A stretch of 12,078 bases of DNA from Actinomycetota bacterium (GCA_005883255.1 VAXS01000125.1:1-12078); one strand, 5' to 3'; positions 1 to 6,665 are shown, counted from the stretch's first letter. Made by a program: numbers and translations. The notes: generated by a model from the sequence alone, not told the origin.

Positions 1-648
1 CGCCAGCGCGGCGGGGTCGTGGGCGGTGGCGATGACGTCCAGGTCCTTGACGCTGTCGGTCCAGCGGCGGGCGGAGCCGGCCAGCTCCACCCGGTCCGCC
101 GCCGGATCGGCGCGCAGCGCCGCCACGATCGGCTCGCCGATCGCCAGCGCCCGGTCCAGGACCACGCGGACCTCGCCGCCGTCCCCGGCCGCGGCCGCCT
201 CCAGCGCCGCGCGGATGTTCTCCTCGGCCTTGACCCCGAACCCGCGCAGGTCCCGCACCCGCTCCGACTCGATGGCCGCCCGCAGCGCGTCCAGCGAGTC
301 GATGCCCAGCTCGTCGTAGAGCATGCGCGCCCGCTTGGGCCCCAGGCCGGCCAGGCGGGTGATCGCCACCAGCCCGGGCGGGAACTTGGCCCGCAGCTTC
401 TCCGCCGCCGGGATCTGGCCGGTGTCGACGAGCGCCTGGATCTTCTCCTGCAGGGTGGCGCCGATCCCGGGCAGCTCGGTGGCCCGGCCCGCGCGCGCCA
501 GCCCCGCCACCGAGGTCGAGGCCTCGCGCACCGCCTTGGCCGCGTTGCGGTAGGCCACGACGCGGTGGATGATCGCCCCGTCGAGCTCGTACAGGTCGCC
601 CAGCTCCTCCAGGGCGGCGGCGATCTGGCTGTTGCTGAACTCCGGCAC
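1..648 (-). CDS. polX: DNA polymerase X family protein (PolX), 5' part, cut by the window start
   Basis: This is a family-X DNA polymerase, which in bacteria fills short gaps during base-excision-type repair. It is read right to left and runs off the left edge, leaving 216 codons of a protein usually near 570 residues. The visible part has the N-terminal helical/HhH region: an RVVAYRNAA segment at 29-37, LPGIG at 59-63, GLGPKRAR at 101-108 and LRGFG at 134-138. The palm then begins with GSARR at 191-195 and the metal-binding pair D202 and D204 in KDLDVI. The rest of the palm and the C-terminal PHP 3'-5' exonuclease domain expected of bacterial PolX lie outside the window. I chose the GTG at 648 because it leaves a short family-like N-terminus (MPEFSNSQIA) and suits the -10-like box at 661-667. 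A GTG at 660 is also in frame, and neither has a clear Shine-Dalgarno. The gene is divergent from the mannose synthase. Confidence 0.93.
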   Translation of the reverse strand, partial: MPEFSNSQIAAALEELGDLYELDGAIIHRVVAYRNAAKAVREASTSVAGLARAGRATELPGIGATLQEKIQALVDTGQIPAAEKLRAKFPPGLVAITRLAGLGPKRARMLYDELGIDSLDALRAAIESERVRDLRGFGVKAEENIRAALEAAAAGDGGEVRVVLDRALAIGEPIVAALRADPAADRVELAGSARRWTDSVKDLDVIATAHDPAALA

Positions 649-660
649 GGGTCCGGTCAC

Positions 661-667
661 TAGGGTA
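661..667. promoter_or_regulatory. Symmetric TAnnnTA element, possible shared bidirectional -10 box
   Basis: The only AT-containing block between the divergent polX and mannose synthase genes reads TAGGGTA. On the plus strand TAGGGT ends 11 nt before the ATG at 678. On the minus strand TACCCT ends 13 nt before the GTG at 648. Such symmetry can let one site serve as the -10 element in both directions. No good -35 is visible on either side, so this is a tentative call. Confidence 0.35.
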
Positions 668-677
668 CGGCGCCGTC

Positions 678-1403
678 ATGGGAGGTCCGGCCTGGCTGAT
701 CCTGCCCACCTACAACGAGGCCGAGAACATCGAGGCGCTCGTCGAGGCCGCGCTGCGCGTGCTCGCGCGCGCCGTGCCCGAGGGCCATCGCGTGCTGGTG
801 GTGGACGACGGCTCGCCCGACGGGACGGGCGAGATCGCCGACCGCCTGGCCGCCCGCCACGACGAGGTGCGGGTGCTGCACCGGGCGCGGAAGACGGGGC
901 TGGGGCGCGCCTACCTGGCCGGCTTCGGGATGGCGCTGGAGCAGGGGGCGGCGTACGTGCTGGAGATGGACTCGGACTTCTCCCACGACCCCGAGGACCT
1001 GGCCCGGCTGCTGGCGGCGGTGCGCGGCGGCGCCGACCTGGCGCTGGGCTCCCGCTACGTCCCCGGCGGCGACGTCCCGGAGTGGCACGCCCTGCGGCGG
1101 GCGATCAGCCGCGGCGGCTGCTGGTACGCCCAGGTGGTCCTCGGGCTTCCCGTGCGCGACCTGACCGGTGGCTTCAAGTGCTTCCGTCGGGAGGTGCTGG
1201 AGGCCATCGACCTGCCCAGCGTGCGCTCCGAGGGCTACGCCTTCCAGATCGAGCTCACGTACCGGGCGCTGCGCCGGGGCTTCCGGGTGGTCGAGGTGCC
1301 GATCACCTTCCACGAGCGCCGCCAGGGGTCGAGCAAGATGTCGGGCCGGATCGCCCTGGAGGCGATCGTGCGCGTGCCCCAGATGCGCCTGCGCGCGCGC
1401 TGA
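678..1403 (+). CDS. ppm1: Polyprenol-phosphate-mannose synthase (GT2 family, DPM1/Ppm1 type)
   Basis: This cytosolic enzyme transfers mannose from GDP-mannose to polyprenyl phosphate, giving the membrane mannose donor used by extracytoplasmic GT-C enzymes. The protein has 241 residues and is a single GT-A domain without C-terminal membrane helices, so it resembles the catalytic half of mycobacterial Ppm1. Visible motifs are PTYNE at 10-14, DDGSPDGT at 43-50, the metal-binding MDSDFSHDP at 97-105, GSRY at 124-127, DLTGGFKCFRR at 161-171, EGYAFQIE at 185-192 and the C-terminal ERRQGSSKMS at 213-222. All are typical of the DPM1-like family. The ATG places PTYNE at the normal distance from the N-terminus; there is no strong Shine-Dalgarno. 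The GT87 enzyme at 7741-9060 is a plausible user of its product. The sugar is inferred from the family; a glucose-type polyprenyl transferase is possible but less likely. Confidence 0.88.
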   Translation: MGGPAWLILPTYNEAENIEALVEAALRVLARAVPEGHRVLVVDDGSPDGTGEIADRLAARHDEVRVLHRARKTGLGRAYLAGFGMALEQGAAYVLEMDSDFSHDPEDLARLLAAVRGGADLALGSRYVPGGDVPEWHALRRAISRGGCWYAQVVLGLPVRDLTGGFKCFRREVLEAIDLPSVRSEGYAFQIELTYRALRRGFRVVEVPITFHERRQGSSKMSGRIALEAIVRVPQMRLRAR

Positions 1404-1438
1404 CTCAACGTCGCGTCGCGCACTGCCGATGCTGAGTC
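1402..1438 (+). terminator. Intergenic hairpin spanning the synthase stop, attenuator or U-less terminator
   Basis: Bases 1402-1413 pair with 1427-1438 to form a 12-position stem, with one A-C mismatch and one G-U wobble, around a 13-nt loop. The stem starts inside the TGA of the mannose synthase and ends 4 nt before the next ATG. It has no T-tract, so it is not a classical intrinsic terminator. The 3' arm covers the only purine-rich stretch in front of the SpoIIM-like start, so it could also limit translation of that gene. Confidence 0.4.
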
Positions 1439-1442
1439 GAGC

Positions 1443-2141
1443 ATGCGCGCGAACGACCTCGTCCTCGTCCAGGGGGTGCGCGACACCCGCAGCACGCTGG
1501 CCGCCTGGAACCGCGCGCCCTGGCCGGTGCTGCGCGGCTGGCTGGCGGGGAGCGTGGCGGTGGCGGTGGCGCTGCTCCTGGCCACCTGGCTCATCGGCGT
1601 GATGAGCACGCCCGACTCCACGCCCCTGGGGTTCCCAGGGCTCACGCGCCCCCCGACGCCGGGGGACGTCGCCTTCGTGCTCTTCCGCAACTCGCTGGTG
1701 CTCGCGCTGCACGGGTTCGCGTGCGTGGCGGGGTTCATCGCCGGCTCCTAGCTGCCGCTGACCGCCCAGCGGCACTCAGGCGTGTGGCGCTGGGTCCACG
1801 ACCGCGCCGGCCCGCTGGCCATCGCGTTCGTGATCGGGGCGACCACGTTCTCGCTGGGCACCCAGGCCTACGTGCTGGGCTCGGGGGCCTCCACCCTCGC
1901 CGCCCAGGGCGGGATCTCGCCGGGCCTGCTGGTGCTCGGGCTCCTGCCGCACGCCTTCCCGGAGCTGGTGGCGCTGTTCCTGCCGCTGGCGGCCTGGATC
2001 ATCGCCAGCCGCCGCAACCAGTGGGACCAGCTCCTGGCGGCGACCTTCGTGACCGTGGGGATCGCCATCCCCGTGCTGGTGGCCAGCTCGGTGGTCGAGG
2101 TCTACGTCACCCCGCATTTGCTCCGCTACCTCGCGGGGTAG
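1443..2141 (+). pseudogene. SpoIIM-family (DUF95) membrane protein interrupted by an in-frame TAG
   Basis: Two adjacent open stretches, 1443-1751 and 1782-2141, lie in the same frame and are separated by one amber codon at 1749-1751 (codon 103). Read through, they give a 232-residue integral membrane protein. It has hydrophobic segments near 32-54, 77-101, 124-146, 158-187 and 197-222. SpoIIM-like features include LLPHAFPEL at 167-175, matching the PHG/A-x-x-E region of the family, and a conserved-looking end PVLVASSVVEVYVTPHLL at 210-227. The family is named for Bacillus SpoIIM, but most members occur in non-sporulating bacteria and have no settled role. No frameshift or other decay is visible, and third-position GC stays high after the stop. 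This fits a recent nonsense mutation, a sequencing error or, less likely, readthrough. A GTG at 1782 could restart the second half but lacks a good ribosome site. The family call is fairly firm; the functional state is unknown. Confidence 0.8.
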
Positions 2142-2154
2142 GCCTGCCCGCGTA

Positions 2155-2168
2155 ACGCCCTGGGGCGT
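2155..2168. repeat. Perfect 14-bp palindrome (6+2+6) upstream of the thioredoxin -10
   Basis: ACGCCC, a TG centre, then GGGCGT form a perfect dyad 14 nt after the SpoIIM-like stop and just upstream of the -10 of thioredoxin. As RNA it could form only a 5-bp stem with a 4-nt loop, and the T-run starts 8 nt later. It is therefore a poor terminator and a better candidate operator, lying where the promoter spacer would be. Confidence 0.5.
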
Positions 2169-2169
2169 A

Positions 2170-2186
2170 GCTATACTTTTTATAGC
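2170..2186. promoter_or_regulatory. AT-rich perfect dyad GCTATA-N5-TATAGC covering the -10 and start region
   Basis: GCTATA at 2170-2175 and TATAGC at 2181-2186 are exact inverted copies around CTTTT. This is the most AT-rich spot in the window and contains the TATACT -10 on the plus strand. It directly follows the GC-rich palindrome at 2155-2168. A repressor site covering the transcription start of thioredoxin is plausible, but no regulator is identified. Confidence 0.45.
2172..2177 (+). promoter_or_regulatory. -10 element TATACT of the thioredoxin promoter
   Basis: TATACT matches the sigma-70-type consensus at 5 of 6 positions and stands out in GC-rich surroundings. It predicts transcription starting near 2184 and a leader of about 33 nt before the ATG at 2217. 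No recognisable -35 hexamer occurs 16-18 nt upstream, so activation or a GC-rich -35 is possible. Confidence 0.65.
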
Positions 2187-2206
2187 GAGAGGACATCCAG
2201 ACGCCC

Positions 2207-2212
2207 GAGGAG
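2207..2212 (+). promoter_or_regulatory. Shine-Dalgarno GAGGAG for thioredoxin
   Basis: GAGGAG lies 4 nt before the ATG at 2217. It is the clearest ribosome-binding site in the window and fixes the thioredoxin start. Confidence 0.75.
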
Positions 2213-2216
2213 CGAC

Positions 2217-2546
2217 ATGGCAGCCATCACCGAAGTCACCGACAGCAACTTCCAGGCCGAGGTCATCGAGTCCGATACCCCGGTCCTCGTGGACTTCTGG
2301 GCTCCGTGGTGCGGTCCCTGCCGCATCGTGCACCCGGTGCTGGAGCAGATCGCGCAGGAGCGCGGCGACCAGCTGAGGATCGTCAAGCTCAACGTGGACG
2401 AGAACCAGCAGACCGCCGCCACGTTCGAGATCCTCTCCATCCCCACGCTGATCCTGTTCAAGGGCGGCGCGGTGGCCAAGAAGGTCATCGGCGCCTACCC
2501 GAAGCAGAAGCTCGAGGCCGAGCTCGAGCCCGCGCTGGTCGCCTAG
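2217..2546 (+). CDS. trxA: Thioredoxin
   Basis: This is a small cytosolic thiol-disulfide oxidoreductase of 109 residues, the normal length for thioredoxin. The redox site WCGPC is at 31-35 within DFWAPWCGPC, the buried Asp is D26, and the cis-proline loop is IPT with P76. The order of strands and helices (VLVDFWA, LRIVKLNVDE, PTLILFKGG) is that of a complete single thioredoxin fold. There is no signal peptide or membrane segment. It should reduce cytosolic disulfides with electrons from thioredoxin reductase, whose gene is not in the window. It has its own AT-rich promoter and a strong ribosome site, so it is probably a single-gene unit. Its TAG stop lies only 10 bp from the end of the convergent ileS gene, with no terminator visible between them. 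Confidence 0.96.
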   Translation: MAAITEVTDSNFQAEVIESDTPVLVDFWAPWCGPCRIVHPVLEQIAQERGDQLRIVKLNVDENQQTAATFEILSIPTLILFKGGAVAKKVIGAYPKQKLEAELEPALVA

Positions 2547-2556
2547 CGGCAGTCGC

Positions 2557-5500
2557 TCAGGCCCGCTGCACCGCGATGTGCAGCTCGCGGCCCTCGATGC
2601 TGGCCGGCTCGCCCGCGGCGGCACCGTCGTAGGAGATCGAGGTGGCCAGCGTCTCCCCCGAAACGTAGTCCTCGTGGGCGCGGGCGGCGGCCAGCAGCTC
2701 GGCGTCGCCGCCCAGCGTCAGCGCGATCCGGTCCTCCACCGCCAGGCCCGCGCTCTTCCGCGCCGCCTGGATCGCGTGGACGATCTCGCGCGCCAGGCCC
2801 TCGCGCCGCAGCTCGTCGTCCAGCGCCAGCTCCACCGCCACCGCGTGCTGGCCTTCGCGCTCCAGCTGGTAGCCCTCCAGCGGCATCAGCGCCAGCTGCA
2901 GGTCCTCGGGACGCAGCTCGTGGTCGTGCCCGTCCAGCGCGATCCCGATCGTGCGCTCGGACCGCATCGCCTCGGCCACGTGGCCGGGATCCAGGGCGGC
3001 GATCGCCGCCGCCACCTGGGGCATGAGCTTGCCGAACCGCGGGCCCAGCGACCGGTAGTTGGGACGGACCTCGTAGCGCCCCAGCTCGTCGGCCGCCGAC
3101 ACGAACCGCAGCTCCTTGACGTTGAGCTCATCGCGCACCACGTCGGCCAGGCGCTCGATCGCCTCGCGCTCGTTCCCGGCCGCCACCACCACCGCCTCGC
3201 GCAGCGGCTGGCGCAGCTTGACCTTGGCCTGCGCCCGCGCCGCCTGCCCCAGCCGCACCGTCTCGCGCACCACCGCCATGTCGCGCTCGAGCTCGGGGTC
3301 CCGCGCTCCCGCCACGGGGTAGTCGCACAGGTGCACGCTCGGCTCCGACCCGTCGAGGTTGTCGTAGATCTCGTCCGCGACGAACGGGGTGAACGGGGCC
3401 AGGAGCTGGGCCACCGAGACCAGGCAGTGGCGGAGGGTGGCGAACGCGTCGGGATCGCCGTCCCAGAAGCGCCGGCGCGACCGCCGGACGTACCAGTTCG
3501 ACAGCTCGTCCACGAACTCGGCGATCGCTCGCCCGGCGAAGGTCGCGTCGTAGTCGTCCAGGTGCGCGCGCACGTAGTCGGTGGTGGAGTGCAGGCGCGA
3601 GACGATCCACCGGTCCAGCGGCGCCTGCCCGGCGCTCCCCGCGCCGGCATCCAGCTCGGTGACGTTCGCGTATAGGACGTAGAACGAGTACGTGTTCCAC
3701 AACTGCAGGAGGAACTGGCGCACGCCCTCGCCGATCGCCTCCAGCGAGAAGCGGTAGCCGTCCCAGGGCTGGCGGGAGGTGAAGAAGTACCAGCGGAAGG
3801 CGTCGGCGCCGTAGCGGTCGATGACCTCCCAGGGCACCACCACGTTCCCCAGCGACTTCGACATCTTCTTGCCCTCGGCGTCGAGGATCAGGCCCAGGCA
3901 GACCACGTTGCGATACGGCGCCTGGTCGAAGAGCAGCGTCGAGATCGCCAGCAGCGAGTAGAACCAGCCGCGCGTCTGGTCCAGCGCCTCGCACACGAAG
4001 TCGGCGGGGAAGCGCTGGCGGAAGTGGTCCTGGTCCTCGAATGGAGCGTGGTACTGGGCGAAGGGCATGGCGCCCGAGTCGAACCAGACGTCGATCACCT
4101 CGATCACCCGGCGCATCTCGCCCTGGCACTCCGGGCAGGGGAAGGAGATCTCGTCCACGTAGGGGCGGTGCGGGTCGCGCAGCTCCTGCCCGCTGAGCTC
4201 GCGCAGCTCGGCGAAGGAGCCGACGCAGTGCGCGTGGCCCTCCGGGCAGCGCCACACCGGCAGCGGCGTGCCCCAGTAGCGCTCGCGCGAGAGCGCCCAG
4301 TCCACGTTGTTCTCCAGCCACTTGCCGAAGCGCCCGTGCTTGATGTGCTCGGGATGCCAGGCGACCGTGTCGTTGGCGGCCAGGAGCCGATCGCGCCGGG
4401 CGCTGGTGCGGATGTACCAGGACCGCTTGGCGTAGTAGATGAGCGGCGTGTCGGAGCGCCAGCAGAACGGATAGGAGTGCTCGTACTCCTCGGCGCGGAA
4501 CACCCGGCCGCGCGCGCGCAGGTCGTCGATCAGGTCGGGGTCGGCCTCCCGGACGTAGCGCCCGGCGAACGGTCCCATCCGCTCGTCGAACGTGCCGTCG
4601 GGACGCACCGGGTTGACCACGGTCAACCCCTGCTGCTGGGCCAGGCGGAAGTCGTCCTCGCCGAAGGCGATGCCGGTGTGGACCAGGCCCGTCCCGTCCT
4701 CGGCGGAGACGAAGTCGCCGGGGAGGACGGTGTGGCCGCGCTCGCCGTAGGCGCTGGCCGGGATGTAGGGGAACGGCGGCTCGTAGCGGGTCCCCACCAG
4801 CTCGCCGCCGGCGAACCGGTCCAGGATCTCGGCGTCCTCCCCCAGCACCCGCTCCATGAGCCGGTCCGCCACCACCAGCACCTCGTCGCCCACCCGGGCG
4901 CGCACGTACAGCAGCTCCGGGTCCACCGCCATCGCCGCGTGCGCCGCCAGCGTCCAGGGCATGGTGGTCCAGGCCAGCAGCGCGTCGCCGGGCTCCAGCG
5001 GCGGTCCGGGATCGACCACCGGGAAGCGCACGAACACCGACGGATCGACCACGTCGCGGTAGCCCAGGGCCACCTCGTGCGAGGACAGCGCCGTGCCGCA
5101 CTGGGGGCAGTAGGGCACGACCTTGTAGTCCTCGTACAGCAGCCCGGCGTCCCAGATCTGGCGCAGGGCCCACCACACGGACTCGATGTAGTCGTCGTCC
5201 AGCGTCCGGTAGGCGTGCTCCAGGTCCAGCCAGAAGCCGATGCGCTCGGTGAGCGCGTTCCACTCCTCCAGGAACTCGAACACGGACTCGCGGCAGCGCT
5301 GGTTGAACTCGGCGATGCCGTAGCGCTCGACGTCGTCCTTGTTCCTGATGCCGAGCTGGCGCTCGACCTCGATCTCCACCGGCAGGCCGTGGCAGTCCCA
5401 GCCGCCCTTGCGCTCCACCGAGTACCCGCACATGGTCTTGTAGCGGGGGAACAGGTCCTTGAACACACGGGAGAGGACGTGGTGCGCGCCGGGACGGCCG

Positions 5501-5667
5501 TTCGCGGTGGGCGGGCCCTCGTAGAACACCCAGGGGTCCGCGCCCTCGCGCCGGCGGATCGACTCGCGGAAGACGTCGCGCTGGCGCCAGCGGCCCAGGA
5601 CCTCCTCCTCCAGCGCGGGAAACGAGGGGCGCGAGTCGACGGGACGATGGGGCGAGCCGGCGGACAT
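2557..5667 (-). CDS. ileS: Isoleucyl-tRNA synthetase, type 2, with GAHH in place of the HIGH motif
   Basis: This cytosolic class I synthetase charges tRNA-Ile and edits misactivated valine. It has 1036 residues, the size of the type-2 (ileS2-like) clade. The first signature, aligned through PPTANG, reads GAHH at 60-63 where most class I enzymes have HxGH. GWDCHGLPVE follows at 89-98. The second signature KMSKS is at 601-605. The CP1 editing domain is represented by WTTMPWTL at 233-240 and GTGLVHTGIAFGEDDF at 325-340. Cysteine pairs at 187-190 and 511-514 may bind zinc. The anticodon-binding region fills roughly 680-850, followed by the long C-terminal extension. The ATG at 5667 is supported by a TAGAAT box 9 nt upstream; no Shine-Dalgarno or T-box leader is visible. 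The swapped signature has been reported to preserve activity while giving extreme mupirocin resistance; that applies here by inference. Confidence 0.97.
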   Translation of the reverse strand: MSAGSPHRPVDSRPSFPALEEEVLGRWRQRDVFRESIRRREGADPWVFYEGPPTANGRPGAHHVLSRVFKDLFPRYKTMCGYSVERKGGWDCHGLPVEIEVERQLGIRNKDDVERYGIAEFNQRCRESVFEFLEEWNALTERIGFWLDLEHAYRTLDDDYIESVWWALRQIWDAGLLYEDYKVVPYCPQCGTALSSHEVALGYRDVVDPSVFVRFPVVDPGPPLEPGDALLAWTTMPWTLAAHAAMAVDPELLYVRARVGDEVLVVADRLMERVLGEDAEILDRFAGGELVGTRYEPPFPYIPASAYGERGHTVLPGDFVSAEDGTGLVHTGIAFGEDDFRLAQQQGLTVVNPVRPDGTFDERMGPFAGRYVREADPDLIDDLRARGRVFRAEEYEHSYPFCWRSDTPLIYYAKRSWYIRTSARRDRLLAANDTVAWHPEHIKHGRFGKWLENNVDWALSRERYWGTPLPVWRCPEGHAHCVGSFAELRELSGQELRDPHRPYVDEISFPCPECQGEMRRVIEVIDVWFDSGAMPFAQYHAPFEDQDHFRQRFPADFVCEALDQTRGWFYSLLAISTLLFDQAPYRNVVCLGLILDAEGKKMSKSLGNVVVPWEVIDRYGADAFRWYFFTSRQPWDGYRFSLEAIGEGVRQFLLQLWNTYSFYVLYANVTELDAGAGSAGQAPLDRWIVSRLHSTTDYVRAHLDDYDATFAGRAIAEFVDELSNWYVRRSRRRFWDGDPDAFATLRHCLVSVAQLLAPFTPFVADEIYDNLDGSEPSVHLCDYPVAGARDPELERDMAVVRETVRLGQAARAQAKVKLRQPLREAVVVAAGNEREAIERLADVVRDELNVKELRFVSAADELGRYEVRPNYRSLGPRFGKLMPQVAAAIAALDPGHVAEAMRSERTIGIALDGHDHELRPEDLQLALMPLEGYQLEREGQHAVAVELALDDELRREGLAREIVHAIQAARKSAGLAVEDRIALTLGGDAELLAAARAHEDYVSGETLATSISYDGAAAGEPASIEGRELHIAVQRA

Positions 5668-5676
5668 CGACGCCCG

Positions 5677-5682
5677 ATTCTA
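5677..5682 (-). promoter_or_regulatory. -10 element TAGAAT of ileS
   Basis: Read on the minus strand, TAGAAT matches the -10 consensus at 5 of 6 positions and ends 9 nt before the ileS ATG. That leaves a leader of only a few bases. TTAGCC, 17 nt further upstream, is a weak -35. The short leader rules out a T-box riboswitch made from this promoter. Confidence 0.55.
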
Positions 5683-5720
5683 GGTGGCGCCCCCGGCCCG
5701 GCTAAGCGCCCGGACGGTGC

Positions 5721-6629
5721 TCAGCCGCCGGGCGGGACCAGCGCTGCGGCTCGGGCCTGGGCCTGCACCGGCGAGCGGGTGCCCAGCGCCGCGGCGCCGT
5801 CCCGCAGCCGCTCCAGCCGCTCCAGCAGGGCGTCGCGCGCGACCAGCGGCTCGGGGCCCAGCTTGCGAACCGTGCTGGCGCCCGTGTCCGGCAGGGCGCC
5901 GCGGTAGTCGAAGACCTCCACCCGCCGTCCGCCGCTCCGGGCGGCGTAGACCAGCCGCCCCACGGCGTCCAGCGAGGCGCCCCGGCCTGCCAGCACCAGC
6001 GCGGATGGCTCGAGGGCCCGCAGGGCCCGGCCCAGGCGAGCAGGGTCCACGTCGGCCGCGAGCGTCAGCGTCCGCAGCCCGCAGCGCCGCAGTGCCAGCT
6101 CCAGGGCCTGCACGTGGAGCGCGTCGAGCTCGAAGCTGGACGCCGCGTCCAGCAACAGCACGCCGTCGGAGCGGTGGGCGGAAGGCGCCACGCGCAGGGC
6201 CGCCGCCAGCCAGCCCATGGCGTACCGCCAGCCGAACTGCTGCTCGGGGGCCGGGGGGCCGGGGCCGTCCAGCGCCGCGATCGCGGGCAGCAGGACCTCC
6301 TCCACCGTGCGCTCCACCGAGCGCAGCGCCAGGCTCTCCTCGAGCAACCGGTCGGCCTTCGCCTCGTCGAAGCGCGCCAGCGCCGCCTGCAGGCGCGTGG
6401 CGGTGGACGGCCCCTCGCCGCGCTCGCGCGCCAGCGAGATCGCGGAGGAGACGTTGTGGGTCTCGGCGAAGGTCTCCCGCAGCGCCTCGACCTCGCTCAG
6501 GTCGTACTGGCGGTGCCCGCCCTTGGTGCGGCGGGGCTGGGGATAGCCGAAGCGCCGCTCCCAGCTGCGGAGGGTGTTGGGGCTCACGCCCAGCATGGCC
6601 GCGGCGGCGTTCGTGCGGATCGCGCTCAT
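5721..6629 (-). CDS. MerR-family regulator with a C-terminal CarH-like (B12-binding-like) region lacking ligand residues
   Basis: This is a predicted DNA-binding transcription regulator of 302 residues. The N-terminal winged helix-turn-helix covers about 4-50 (SPNTLRSWERRFGYPQP at 16-32, then the wing GGHRQYDLSEV at 37-47), typical of MerR proteins. A helical segment follows at about 75-150. The alpha/beta region at 155-275 looks like the cobalamin-binding fold of CarH/LitR photoreceptors. However, the expected W-x9-EH of the helical part is absent, and the base-binding His position reads Asp (ELDALH, 167-172). Cobalamin binding is therefore doubtful. The ATG at 6629 gives the usual MerR N-terminus; no Shine-Dalgarno is seen. 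The gene is divergent from the thioesterase, with dyads between them, and lies 53 bp upstream of ileS, which has its own -10. The signal it senses and its targets are unknown; autoregulation and control of the thioesterase are plausible. Confidence 0.85.
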   Translation of the reverse strand: MSAIRTNAAAAMLGVSPNTLRSWERRFGYPQPRRTKGGHRQYDLSEVEALRETFAETHNVSSAISLARERGEGPSTATRLQAALARFDEAKADRLLEESLALRSVERTVEEVLLPAIAALDGPGPPAPEQQFGWRYAMGWLAAALRVAPSAHRSDGVLLLDAASSFELDALHVQALELALRRCGLRTLTLAADVDPARLGRALRALEPSALVLAGRGASLDAVGRLVYAARSGGRRVEVFDYRGALPDTGASTVRKLGPEPLVARDALLERLERLRDGAAALGTRSPVQAQARAAALVPPGG

Positions 6630-6636
6630 GGGCAGG

Positions 6637-6665
6637 GTTGTCGCAGTTTGGACAAAGCTGCGCAA
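6637..6665 (-). promoter_or_regulatory. Putative promoter of the MerR gene with a dyad filling its spacer
   Basis: On the minus strand TTGCGC (6665-6660) and GACAAC (6642-6637) are separated by exactly 17 bp, and GACAAC ends 7 nt before the ATG. Each hexamer matches consensus at only 3 of 6 positions. An imperfect dyad at 6643-6661 (GCAG-TTTG-GA-CAAA-G-CTGC) fills the spacer, where MerR-family regulators classically bind. This suggests autoregulation. Confidence 0.4.

Noticed and set aside
19..663. Plus-strand open frames at the left edge
   Set aside because: The minus strand encodes PolX with HhH and palm motifs through the same interval.
660..1775. Minus-strand open frame opposite the mannose synthase and SpoIIM-like gene
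   Set aside because: The plus strand carries clear GT2 motifs over the same bases; this frame is a His/Gly/Arg-rich shadow.
2155..2181. Intrinsic terminator for the SpoIIM-like gene
   Set aside because: The hairpin would have only 5 pairs and the T-run starts 8 nt after it and belongs to the promoter dyad, so an operator reading is preferred.
5668..5720. T-box riboswitch or other leader upstream of ileS
   Set aside because: Only 53 bp separate the genes, the likely -10 ends 9 nt before the ATG, and no T-box core is visible.
4024..5907. Plus-strand open frame of 627 codons opposite ileS
   Set aside because: It is antisense to a complete, motif-bearing IleRS. The His/Val/Arg/Gly-rich translation with no domain is what a GC-rich gene's opposite strand gives.
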